Shown: piece by piece, positions 34,640 through 64,000 of the stretch | How positions within the stretch are numbered: the stretch's first letter is position 1 | Layout: each line of letters begins with the position of its first letter | Assembly: GCA_963969495.1 (NCBI GenBank) | Contig: OZ018318.1 | Span: 171,956,354 to 172,020,353 of the forward strand | Source of the DNA: Ceratothoa steindachneri | Taxonomy: Eukaryota; Arthropoda; Malacostraca; Isopoda; Cymothoidae | DNA length: 64,000 nt | Direction: 5' to 3' | Program-made: the position numbers and the translations under genes | Notes under the pieces: generated by a model | Databases searched by the model: none | The model's input: only the letters and a program-made list of their open reading frames with translations | Told to the model about the DNA's origin: nothing

Positions 34640-37210
34640 AGCAGTTACTCAGAAAATAAAATTTAGAAGCGCCCCACGCCCCCATAGTATGGAAGGTCTC
34701 CATGATGCCACATCATCATGCGATATCATACGAGTTGTATAGATAAAAACAAGGTCTGCTGACCAAAGTCAAGTGCGCACTCTCACTTATTCATGACCTT
34801 ACGACCTTCAATAATTCCCGGACTAACCTTGGGAGTATCTTGGAAATTATATCATTCGAAGAAGAGTGTAAAACAATATAAGGGTTTCAAATTTCGTTAG
34901 AATCTGCCGAATAGTTATGAAATTATTGACAATTAATTTCATGGCTAACTTGGGAGGACTTTACCAATTATATCATTCTGAAGAGAATGTAAAACAACAT
35001 AAGGATTTCAAATTTCCTTAGAATCAGCCGAATAGTTATGATGATGTTACCAAAACAAAATAAGTCCAGGGCTAACTTTTGGAGGATCTTGGTAATTATA
35101 GCACTCGAAAGAGAATGTAAAACAATATAAGGTTTTCAAATTTCGTTAGAATTGGCCGAATAGTTACAGTGTTATTACCAAAGCCAAAAAAAGTAAAATG
35201 GGGACCGAGCTACTGACATAGTGAGATATAGAGTCACACGCGACTAAAAAGCACCGTGACGAAGTACTGTCCACGAAGGAAGGCATCGCAGACAGCTTTT
35301 TCCAGCTGCAACAGAGCAGCGACCCGGAGTAGAACTTGCGAAAGTCGCACTGTCCAGGAGACAAATAACTTCCGCAGTTCAGAAAGAAGCTCGCCTAAAA
35401 TTAATCAATTTCTCCATAAACTTGCACAGGTACGAATTTAGGAGAAATTGGCGGAAACAGGTAGGGTGAGAGTAATCTCTCCCCTGCTTGCAATAAGCAA
35501 TTATGGTAACCATTCACTAGGCATCTGTGAAGATAACATCCGCGCAGAGCCTGCTGAACAAGCGCAACAAAAAGGCCATGCCTCGCTCACCCAAGTTACG
35601 AAACAACGTATGGGAGATGGCCATGACCAGGGGTGGTATCCACGCATGAAGCAAGAGCGGAACGCAATTCACAGAGTAAACATGTCGTTGAAGTGTTCTC
35701 CGTCTCGAGGTAAAGTCCAGTCGGTGACTTCCAGCGACGTGCTTTAAATGCTGGTGCAGCAGCATCCCGACTCAAGAATGTGGTCCCTTATGACTCATCC
35801 ACGGAGGCGGGGTTACTGCTTGAACTTCCTCAACCGTCTCCCATTTTCTTTGCCTAGCAGCCCGGAGAGCTGCCCGTATTCCTGCCATGCAGTCGAGGGT
35901 GCCGCAGAATAACTCAAACGACCTAAGCACCTTGAGAGAGATTGAGAAGCCAGTCATTTTATCAAATGCAAATCACCAGATTCAAGCAACATGGATGAGG
36001 CTACCCAGGCGCGAGAGACTCTCCAAAAGATATTTGATTGCAAACATAATCTCACCATGTGGATCATCACTCTCTCCACCCAAATTCAGGGTGTATCCGA
36101 AGAGCACAGAGATAAATCGAGTCAAGAAAATGAAGTGGTTATCAGACAGAGATAAGTGAATTCGTTCACATTTAGGACACCGATCTTCGCCCCTTCGATA
36201 GTGTCCGCCAGGATCTCGCTCCAGAGATTGGTCTTATATTCTACCGGGAGGGGGTACCTACGTTCAAATCCGCGAGAAAGGCATCGGAAACCGTGCTACG
36301 ACGAAGCGAGTGTCACATCAAACTCAGCTGACGGTGGAATATTCACCGAAACGATAGAATACCTCTTATTTAGGTGTAGCTTCAATGCCATTGCCTGAAA
36401 GGGTGTACATATTTAAAGCCAGAGAGAATAGAGACGTGTTGAGTGTAAATTGCGCACCTACTTGCCTTGCCCTGACCCCTTTCCGTGATGGTGGGGTTGA
36501 AAAGCACTTATACCCCTGGATGATGTGCATGGGACACGCGCCCAACAGGGTCTCCGGAAAGCAACTAGTGGAGGGAAGCATGATGAGACGAGACTAGCCT
36601 CTGCAGCTCCTCCCAGTTAGCCTAGAGTCCATTACAATTGGGGCGGCTTTGTGGTCAGAGTTCCATGACCATTTAGATGTGTTCCGACTTGCCCAGGCGC
36701 CTCTTCCTACATCCGGAGCCCAAACTCTCTTGTTACTGCTTTTGGGAGGCGGGGGACAAACTTTAGGAGCCGGAAGATGGCCGTTACTACCACCAACCGG
36801 GAATTGCCTCCTGAGTCAGACTCGGTAGAGGTGCGCGACCACCTCGCTTTTTCGAAGTGGTTGGCCGAGGAAGATAGAACATGCAGAAAGGATAGGGATA
36901 GGCGCAGTGGTGACCTTGCTCGAAGGCCTAGAGCGCTTTTTTTTTACTTGGGAGGAATAGGTCCCAGGTGGCCCAAGACATGACAGAACTAATTCTTTGG
37001 ATTCTCCTGAGATTCAGTCTGTAGCCTGGACTTCCTCAAACAAATACGAGTCACATTGCTTTGAGGAAGCGGGTACGGCTCGTCACAAATCACATACTTG
37101 CATTACACCATACAGCTTTATCGTGTCCTTTCACAAAGCTTATCGTAGAGTAGGGACAATACAGACTTATGCACCGGAGAAAGGCTGCAGGAGTGTGGTC
37201 ATCTAATGAC
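34640..37210 (-). mobile_element. LINE-X fragment f (RT, endonuclease, ORF1)
   Basis: RT pieces appear at 34640-34740 and, after a tandem-repeat insertion, at 35200-35480 and 35500-35960. The endonuclease region follows at 35960-36400 and ORF1-like DNA to about 37200 (homologous to 55.5-55.6 kb). Frames are broken throughout. Probably the continuation of fragment e across Gypsy A. Confidence 0.6.
34820..35190. repeat. tandem repeat of about 122 bp, three units
   Basis: Units begin near 34822, 34938 and 35064 with a GGCTAACTT-like start. All contain ATTTCAAATTTCGTTAGAAT or a close variant and GCCGAATAGTTA. Embedded in LINE-X RT sequence. Confidence 0.8.
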
Positions 37211-39726
37211 ACACAAGGGGCTATTGGGACCCTAAACCCCACATCCCATTTGTTAGTTGACTATACACGCTCACTGTTCGGAGTAAACTAAACGGTTCCA
37301 CGATGCGCCATTCGCAGGTTGTCTCGCAGTTGTGACGTCATGCACGATCTTGTATGCGATTGGCTAACCATAAGCAAAGGACGGTCGCGGAAGGATACAC
37401 AGCCAGGTCAACACCATTATTCACGCTCACAACCCCTCAATCTTCATCTGTTAACCTGCGGGCCGTTTATTGAGGTTCTAAAGCGTCTCTTCAGACACTG
37501 CATGAGCTAGTTGGTCATGTACTCAAACCTAGATAGAATGAACTGATAATCTTAGAAAAAAGTGTGAATTGAGGGAGTGGGAGAACGCGCCAGCCTCCCC
37601 AGAGTTCGAGGAAACTCAGTGAGCAAAGTTTTCCTTCCGGGAAAGGTATAGTCGTCTGCACAGAGTAGCCCTATGCAGGGGGATAATACGGAAAGGCACG
37701 AGCATCAAGCCACGGTTCTCTACTTGAACGGCTTCTTACCTAGAAAGGAAGGCCGAACACTGGCGATGATGTAACGTTTCCAACGGACAACTTGGAAAAG
37801 TCCCAATCCGATTAAAGAATAGACTTTCTCTGCCGTCTATCGAGGGGGACAAGAGACTGGTCCGCCCAATAACACACCAAAGAGGAAATAACCTTAAGTT
37901 TTCATTTTCGCAATAGGTTCCTTTATTTTTGGTGACTCTCAGCCGTCGGAAGGGCCGAGTGAGATCGAGCTTGGGGCAAAGTTTTTACCACCAAGACATA
38001 AACTCTTCCGTGGAGAGGACCTCATCTCCTGTGGCCAGACCACCATAGTTCCAGTTTTGTAATCCCCGCTGACCTCCGAGGCAAGCTCCCCATTCGAGGT
38101 GTCTAAGATACCATGTGCGACCTCCTGACTCAAAGGATCCCAGGAAACGGTGGCCAGTTCGCTACTGATTGAGGACATACTGAAGGTAGGCACCATACAG
38201 TTCCAAATCTGCACCGTATGTCCCTCTTAGGGAAGACTCCACTTCCGTCTTGTGGAGAGACAACGCGTGAGAGAGCGGTTCCAAGAGATGGTAAAGCCCT
38301 TTACAGGTTGATATAGGTGAAGGGTAAACCCTTCGCGGTCAAGCAATTGAGTTTTTTTAAAACTCTGTCGGGCTTGGGGACACAATTTAGTACTCGGATA
38401 GGGGCAATTTATTACTGCGATAACAAACTAGCGAAGTTAAGCCACGAGTTCGATTAGGGTCAACTTTGCGGCGGCTACCATACGCTGTACATACCCGTGG
38501 TTCGGATCTCCGTTAATCAGTAGGTCAAAACAGACAAAAGGGCATCTTAAATGAGTTCAGATCGATGGTACAACCCCTACCATTAAAAAAAAACAATCAT
38601 CGCGACAAGAAACCTGAATCAATACTCCGTCTGACACAACATACCAATGGCCACATCTCCACAAACTAGGACAAAAATACAACAGACGTCCATCCTGGTA
38701 TCACACTACAACATATTACTTCCATTAGAGACGTGGTTAAATAGAAAAAAACAGACTAGCACCCTTACCCCAGGTTGAGTGAATAATTTTCCACTTTAGA
38801 ATTAAGCACCTCAAACCAGACCAACACAATCAGCAGACAAATGTAGCCGGCTACCTGACAAGGACAACGTATGCACAACCTATCGCTTCTGAGGTTAACT
38901 AACAAAGTCCCAAACCTTAAATCATAGCCCCCACTTTGCTTTCTCTGCAGTGGGAGTCTGGATAGGCTGACCCGACCACAAAACTTCAAAAATCGGCCTT
39001 GTGGAGTGGCAGGCTACCTAGGTACTGCTGGGTTCGAAGGGAGAACCTATGGGCAACATCAGAAAGTATGCGTTGATTTTGTTGTGTACTAAACATTGGA
39101 AATCTGACCAAATATCCCATGCTAAAGCCCAACATACTACCCATTCTCAATTTCTATATTGCATGATTGGTAGGAAGGTCAACACTTCTGTTAGGTCTAT
39201 CAACAGGATGTAGAGATAAAAGAGACCAACTATAAATTGAATTTTAATGGAGGTTTGTATAAAGAAACTACAAAATACTTAAAAATAAATAACGCCAACC
39301 AATAAAAAGTTCAATAATTTTAGCTTTATCATTCATAACCCATATATTTTGCTGTCAAAATGTCTTCTGTTAAGCTAAAAAAAATTGACCAACATATAAC
39401 TAATCCTCGTCCAGTTTCCAAAACATTAGATTCAATTTGCATCTTATGACAAGATTTAGTACTATTGCTTCATCAAGATCTTTTTACACTTCAAAGATAA
39501 CTTGTGCAACGAAATATTTCAATAGGAAGTTAATCAGATTATTGCATGGTTTAGTCTCTCAATTCAAGAAAACCGAGATTAATAAAGAAGTGTACGAGTA
39601 AGGATATTAAATCCTTTCTGAAATGAATATTCATTCATAATTAACGGAATGAATAAAAGGGATCTCTCACAACTGATATGGAATTTTATACAAAAATCGA
39701 AGAGAGCCGGAATAACCTGATGGTGC
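37211..39726. other. unassigned sequence downstream of Cdk1
   Basis: Includes GC-richer DNA with a minus-strand open frame (38214-37942, acidic, Ser-rich, 91 codons) that could be LINE-X ORF1 but has no diagnostic motif. From about 39030 it is AT-rich and includes the Cdk1 3' UTR. A possible ATTAAA poly(A) signal for Cdk1 lies at 39243-39248 on the minus strand, about 480 bp after the stop. No AATAAA was found closer. Confidence 0.4.
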
Positions 39727-58771
<19,045 letters not shown>

Positions 58772-60179
58772 CTGAAAGTTATGAAATTAATACTGACCAA
58801 GGAGTGGATGAGTTTACAACAATATTTTGATATGGTATAAGGAAATAAGAGAATGAGTGAGTGCACAAAGGGTTGGTAGATGGCATAAAAGATGGTTTGA
58901 TCATCTAAGAGCTTTTATGAGAAAGAGGAATGATAAAGGGATAAGAGGATGATATCATCTTTGGTTTATGCACATCAAAATGGTCTGTGTAGACCAGGAG
59001 GCCACAGACCACATCAACAAATCCAAGAGGGCCTGATGGCTGCACCAATAAAAGACTGAAAACTACATATTATACATAACCTGAATTAACCTAACCTATC
59101 CTAAAACACGTCTTTGAGAAAAAAGATGTTTCAACACATTTGGAATAATGGAGGGCCATACCAATGACCCAGGAAATGATCTGGCAAGCCACATGCAATG
59201 TTAATTTTGACAAGTGGCCATGGGCCACAGGTTGGGAACCCTTGTAGACCATACTTGGGGCTGTCTGACCAGGGTTGAACTCTCGACTGGACAAGACGCT
59301 ATGACAGATAGGACCCCATTGATATGAAGAGCCAAGGTGTGAAAAAATGATGGATAGCTTTGCAATTGATGAGCATAGATGGGTGGAATGAGAAGGGAAT
59401 ATTTAGAGATGTTAATATGCGATGTTCTTAAGAAAATGGTTGATGTTGATAAACCTAAAGAATATGCCTTTAGTATTTTTCAGAAGATTTGCTAATGGAA
59501 ATATTTTCTATTCTTAGTGCAATTGCATAGTATATTGTCAAATAAATACATATATACCTACTGAAAAGAAAGTTAAAAAATTTATCAAAAGATGTGCAAA
59601 GAAAATGAATACAAATTATATTTGAAAAGGAAGATGGGGATGCAGATGAATGCATACAAAAAAGAAAGAGGACAAATGAGCACTTAATTGGATTAAGAAA
59701 TCATCCCATGAAGTAATTGAATGGAAGATGAATGAGATCCAGATGGAACCAGGAAGATATTTTGGAAGGAAGTGATAAGTGTGAGAAACAAGAATATTTG
59801 TGTAAATATCAAGGTTAAGAGAAGGAGAGTACCTGTGAACAATGAGAAGGTTAACAGCATATGGTGAGAGTACTTTGATGAGTTGTATAATTTCCATAAA
59901 TCTCCCAGAACTACTACTTATTTTTAATAATGCTTGAAGGAATTTCATGATCAAATACTTTCTTTAGACTTTGAGGGAAGAATTTGAGTAGATTTGACCA
60001 ATATTTTTTTCCGGAAAACCATGCTGTCATGTAGTTTACAGTGAAATAAATTAACTTTTGCCTAATAAAAAATGTTTTTATTTAAGGACAGGGAAGATCA
60101 ATTTGAAAAGACCCAGTAAAGATTAGTTCTCTTTCTTAAAAACTGGTACTAGGATAACCAATAGTTTCTAGTCCACTGG
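58772..60179. other. Cdk1 5' flank
   Basis: Begins with a splice-acceptor-like CTTTCAG directly before ATG, so this is probably a 5' UTR intron. The untranslated exon and promoter were not located. Nothing else coding recognised; AT-rich. Confidence 0.5.
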
Positions 60180-62049
60180 AACAATTGCTTGTTGGAGGCG
60201 AGACTCCAAAGTTGGCATCTGGGTCATGCCAAGAGATTGAAAGGTCATTTATGTAGACTGTAGAGCATAGCGAAAACTCTTCCAGCAGCACCAAGGCGAT
60301 ACCATTGATGCTCAAGGCAAAGAGCGAGACACTTGAGGAAACTTCCTTGAAGGATACACACTTCTAGTCCAATTGCAGTGGAGAGAGAGAACCCAAACTG
60401 TACACTGAATCGACAACCTCACAGTAACTACAACATAAAGATTGGTAGTCATCTCTTGGACCCATAGTGTGGAGGGTCTCCATGGTACAGTATCACAATG
60501 CCATATTATAGGCCTTCTCTAAGTCAAAAAACACTGGCAAATTTCATATGAAGGAAAGCCTCACAACATCAGTGTCCAGCCAGAGCAGAGCATCCAACAT
60601 GGAAGGGAACTTAAAGCTACACTGCCCAAGAGACATGTGGCCTCCACTGTCCAGGAAGTAAGCTAATCTAATATTTACCAATTTCTCCATCAACTTGCAA
60701 ACACAAAAATGGCTGAGATAGAGTAATCTTTCCTCAGTTTGCCTAAAGGAAGCACAGTAGCTACTCACTATGAGTCCAGGAGGATGTCCTCACTTCAGAT
60801 CCTGTTAAACAAAACCTATGCTTCACTGACCCAAGTGTCAGAGCACTGCACACAGGATATCATCCACACCAGGAGTGGTATCCGTACATGAAGCAATGTC
60901 GGATGGCAGCTTGATAAACAGAAATAGTTCATTGAAGGGTTTCTTTCCTCTGAACTGCCATCAGAGAGGCATCTCCACTCTACAATGCAGTTGTGAAGGA
61001 CTGAGCCAATGAAGCAAGGTCCAATATTGCAGTCTCAACCTTCTGGCAGATGGGTCTCCTACTAGAACTTGCTTCAAATCCATTTGTCACATTTCCACAC
61101 CTCTGCAAGAGGGTTCTTCCTATTGATTAGAGACATGTAGACCCACCAAGAAAAGCAGCATGTGAGCTTCAAAACATATTGGAACCTAGCTGCCACTCAC
61201 TAAAATTCACCTATGGTTAAATCATTCAGCTGCCATTTATGGCACATATGTATATCGATTCTCTCTGAGGCCAGACATTCTAGGAATGGTAGTCAGGCCC
61301 ATGGCAATGAGGTTGCTGAAGAAATCAATGGCTTTATCAACTGAACTAAACTCTTCAAATGAGATAGGTGTCCTGTTCAAACTTTGGACATGGGGGAGGG
61401 AGTCAAGGCCCTAGAATTCTCCAGATTGTCTCACAACTGCTTTCAGGAAGTGTGCAAATTCTGAGTAGGACTCAATGGAGGCAGATGACTGATTCACTTT
61501 ACAGGAAGTTGGTTATGTAAGGGGAGGGGGGGTAGCTGGTACTTGAACATGTAATGCTGCAAGCTCTACTAGAGTGGCACCTAGGGAGGTAGAACATGTA
61601 AGAAGGTTCTAAATGGGTAGGATGGCAACTGTGCTCATAGGCCTGGAGGGGCCAGGAGCAGAGGGTTCCTTCTTTACCCGAGGTGTAGGAAGTCCCTGGT
61701 TTCAGAGTGCACTAGGAGCGGTTCCTTCGGCTTCTAGCTACATTGCCCTGAACCAGGGTGCGACTCACCACAATTCACATATTTGGGTGCACATGACAGA
61801 AACCTGTCATGTGTGAGCTTGACCCAACTTGGCACATCTACAAAAGTGATTTGTATGGCTGTAATAGCACCTCCATGGCTGAGGCATGTATGCCTTGATG
61901 CAGTAGAGATACTACCCAGCATGCACCAACTCAGGAAGCCTGTCATGGGTGAATGCGACACAATATGCAAACTGCACTTCTTCCTCATAAGATGTTTGAC
62001 CTTAAAAGTTGGAATAGTCACAAAGGAATTTATGGACTACTCTGTAGAG
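60180..62049 (-). mobile_element. LINE-X fragment k, runs into the gap
   Basis: RT C-terminal and RT DNA (60180-60780, including the frame with CKLMEKLVNIRLAYFLDSGG), linker (60780-61350) and ORF1 (61390-62020; the CCHC region is eroded but CAPKYVNCGESHP is readable). Minus strand, degenerate, cut by the N run. Confidence 0.65.
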
Positions 62050-62249
62050 NNNNNNNNNNNNNNNNNNNNNNNNNNNNNNNNNNNNNNNNNNNNNNNNNNN
62101 NNNNNNNNNNNNNNNNNNNNNNNNNNNNNNNNNNNNNNNNNNNNNNNNNNNNNNNNNNNNNNNNNNNNNNNNNNNNNNNNNNNNNNNNNNNNNNNNNNNN
62201 NNNNNNNNNNNNNNNNNNNNNNNNNNNNNNNNNNNNNNNNNNNNNNNNN
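62050..62249. other. assembly gap
   Basis: 200 consecutive N. The round length suggests a placeholder, so true distance is unknown. Translations containing X across it are meaningless. Confidence 0.99.
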
Positions 62250-62489
62250 ACCCATTGGGTGTATGACTCAAGGCAGCGCTGGTGCCACAAACTTTTGGGG
62301 GTTTGGGTGGACAGAAAAGTGGAGAGAAGCCCCCCCCCCCTCACCCAGAGCTACGACTCTTTAACATCGAGGACCTGTAAGATATACCCTGTCTAATTTG
62401 CTACACATTTGGAGTGATTGCATATTTGCAAGGAAAAGACAGTTGCCTTCAAGCATGCCCTTGTCCCCTTTAAGTGCTGGGGAGAATGA
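62250..62489. other. unassigned, probably LINE-X ORF1-side DNA
   Basis: GC-rich with a poly-C run at 62329-62340, similar in character to ORF1 regions. No motif. Confidence 0.35.
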
Positions 62490-63160
62490 GGTAACTTAAG
62501 ACACCTCTTTGACCAGTGGGGGGGCTACCCCTCCAATCACACGATTGCGGTAAAGTGGTTTCTCCTTTACAATCTTTACAGGGGAGGTTACGTACCAATG
62601 GATCAATTTGGTAGCCCTCCTCTGGACCGTTAATTTTTTTATTTTGTCTTCCTTGGGGCTGCATACTCCAGGTAGGGATGAATGTAGGTCCTGTATACAG
62701 TACTGAACCCTTCCTCTATCCAGTGCCTGAATGTTCTTTTCATTAGTCCTAGTATATTCTTGGCCTTGGCTGTGATTTTGTTTGTGTGTTGAGTAAATTT
62801 TAAGTTTACTGTGAAGAGAACACCAAGATCTTTTTGTGATGCCCCTTTTTCCATGCGTGTCATCCATTTTGTATGTGTGTGTGTCATTCTGGTGCCCTAC
62901 ATACATTACTTTGCATTTGGGAATATTAAATTTTAGGGGCCATGTTCGGGACCATTCCATTAATTGGTTAATGTCCTTTTCCGTGACTGTAAGGGCTGGA
63001 TTATATATTTTGGTGCTGGGTCAGTCCCTGTGGGACACAATTAGTAACCTTAGCTTTGGTGGATGTGGCTCTGTTGACTTTCACTCTCTGTGTAGAGCTG
63101 GTTAAAAAGTCTTCTATCCAGCGCAGGATTTTTTCCACCTACACCGGCTTTTTTGAGTTT
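62490..63160 (-). pseudogene. CR1-like RT relic, internally deleted
   Basis: On the minus strand from 63160: a LQTQKSRCRW-type segment matching LLYKLKKAGVGGKILRWIED in another frame, TQRVKV, and NCVPQG. The fingers/palm region with FADD is missing and the reading resumes at INQLMEWSRTWPLKFNIPKC and KVMYVGHQND. Then QKDLGVLFTVNLKFTQHTNK and the RRATKLIHW end. Broken in at least three places. Confidence 0.7.
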
Positions 63161-63164
63161 GTAG

Positions 63165-63510
63165 ATAGGAGGGCAACAAAAATAATACCTTCCCTGAAGC
63201 ACCTTGAATATGAAGATAGACTGAGGGTATTAAATATGTTCTCATTTGAAAGATGTGAGGGGAGATATGATTGAGCTTTTAAAAATCTGTTCTGGGATGG
63301 ATTTTAGCAAGTTATTTGAGTCGGAAGGTAGTAATAGGACTAGGGGTCACCACTTAAAAATGAAAAAAACAGAGGTGCAGGGTGGATGTTAGAAAATATT
63401 TTTTCCAATAGAGTGGTAGATTACTGGAATAGTTTGCCATATGAGACAGTAGACAGTCCAAACTTGAATGTTTTCAAATGCAGATTAGATGATTATATTT
63501 CTTACTAGTT
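63165..63510 (+). pseudogene. CR1-like 3' ORF fragment, plus strand
   Basis: Reads RRATKIIPSLKHLEYEDRLR, then RGHHLKMKK, and NSLPYETVDSPNLNVFKCRL with DDYI at the end. Same family as 826-2210, and it preserves the terminal segment deleted there. Confidence 0.8.
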
Positions 63511-64000
63511 TCCTACCAGGTCCACTTCAGCACTAGTAATCTAGAGGTGGTCGGTTTAGGATTGGGGCAGTAAGCCTACGCTGGCTCATACTTGCCTTAC
63601 TAATGGGTCAATCTTAGCCTTAAAACTATTCACTGACATTCCCATTACTGCCTCTCTTGGCAAGTTATTCCACTCATTAATAATTCTATTCAAAAAGAAA
63701 TACTTCATCCAGTTGTGGTCATTGTTTGAAAATCTTATATTTATGTCCTCTGCCTCTCCTTTGATCCATCAGGAAAAAGTCCTCCACCTTTAATCCTTCC
63801 AGTCCATTCACTATCTTAAACACTTCCACAAGATCTGCCCTCACTCTTCTCATCTACAACACCAGCCCTGTCATCCTCAGTCTTTCTTCATAAGTTTCGT
63901 CCTTGATATTTGCTATCATCTTTGTCATTCTCCTCTGAACTTTTTCTATATTCTTTATGTCCTGCTGGTTATATGGTCTCCAAACTTGCTGACAATAAAT
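63511..64000 (-). pseudogene. CR1-like 3' ORF fragment of another subfamily
   Basis: On the minus strand from the window edge: VWRPYNQQDIKNIEKVQRRM, YEERLRMTGLVL, a stop, RRVRADLVEVFKIVNGLEGL, RGRGHKYKIF, and, in a shifted frame, NRIINEWNNLPREAV with VNSFKAKID. The order is the CR1 C-terminus. Sequence differs from the two neighbours, so three CR1-like relics are packed in 1.5 kb. Confidence 0.75.

Noticed and set aside
37939..38214. 91-codon acidic minus-strand frame
   Set aside because: Could be LINE-X ORF1, but no zinc knuckle or alignment anchor was visible; left unassigned.
59000..59300. Short minus-strand frame (59294-59091) upstream of Cdk1
   Set aside because: No motif and no splice connection to Cdk1 exon 1; not supported as the 5' exon.
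61783..62396. Open frames of 89-193 codons crossing the N run
   Set aside because: Most of the frame is ambiguous bases in the assembly gap.

Overview
This 64 kb window is animal nuclear DNA, most likely from a crustacean and probably a decapod. The reasons are an intron-containing animal Cdk1 gene, very long (TA)n arrays, a dense and decayed mixture of CR1-like, I/Jockey-like, Penelope-like, Gypsy, mariner and hAT elements, and small tRNA-derived repeats. The species assignment is inference. No prokaryotic features, no intact tRNA or rRNA gene and no CRISPR array were seen. A 200-base run of N at 62050-62249 shows this is a draft assembly.

The only recognisable host gene is Cdk1 (cdc2) on the minus strand at 39727-58771. 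It has six coding exons separated by GT-AG introns of 96, 9972, 1815, 4337 and 1928 bp, and they join in frame to 298 codons. It carries the Thr14/Tyr15 glycine loop, PSTAIRE helix, HRDLKPQN loop, DFG and activation-loop Thr. An acceptor-like site abuts the start codon, so the 5' UTR is probably on an upstream exon. The introns are filled with transposons: an I/Jockey-group LINE called LINE-X here, mostly in the gene's sense orientation; a CR1-like fragment carrying a pogo/Tigger-like MITE; and an apparently intact 1.3 kb mariner with a 349-codon DD34D transposase.

Region 1-24 kb: a mariner in the 5' part of a CR1 copy; a deleted Gypsy (C) carrying a 485 bp TRIM; LINE-X; a near-complete DD41D transposon and a palindromic MITE inside (TA)n; a Gypsy RNase H relic; a pair of tRNA-like repeats; a hAT relic; a Penelope-like GIY-YIG fragment; several LINE-X copies. 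Region 24-35 kb: one LTR retrotransposon (Gypsy A, about 10.3 kb with LTRs), interrupted by a 3.7 kb composite insertion that holds a shortened second Gypsy (B), a second TRIM and 0.4 kb inverted arms. Region 35-39.7 kb: LINE-X and unassigned sequence. Region 39.7-58.8 kb: Cdk1. Region 58.8-64 kb: LINE-X, the gap and three CR1-like fragments.

The most unusual item is the miniature LTR element, with two full copies (4907-5391 and 31713-32188). Each has about 190 bp LTRs, about 105 bp of non-coding internal DNA with a primer-binding site and purine tract, and a tRNA-Leu-like Pol III box A and box B inside the LTR. This is architecturally similar to Cassandra-type TRIMs, but with a tRNA-like rather than a 5S promoter. 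A second highlight is a MITE whose two arms are both copies of the 5' end of the neighbouring DD41D transposon family.
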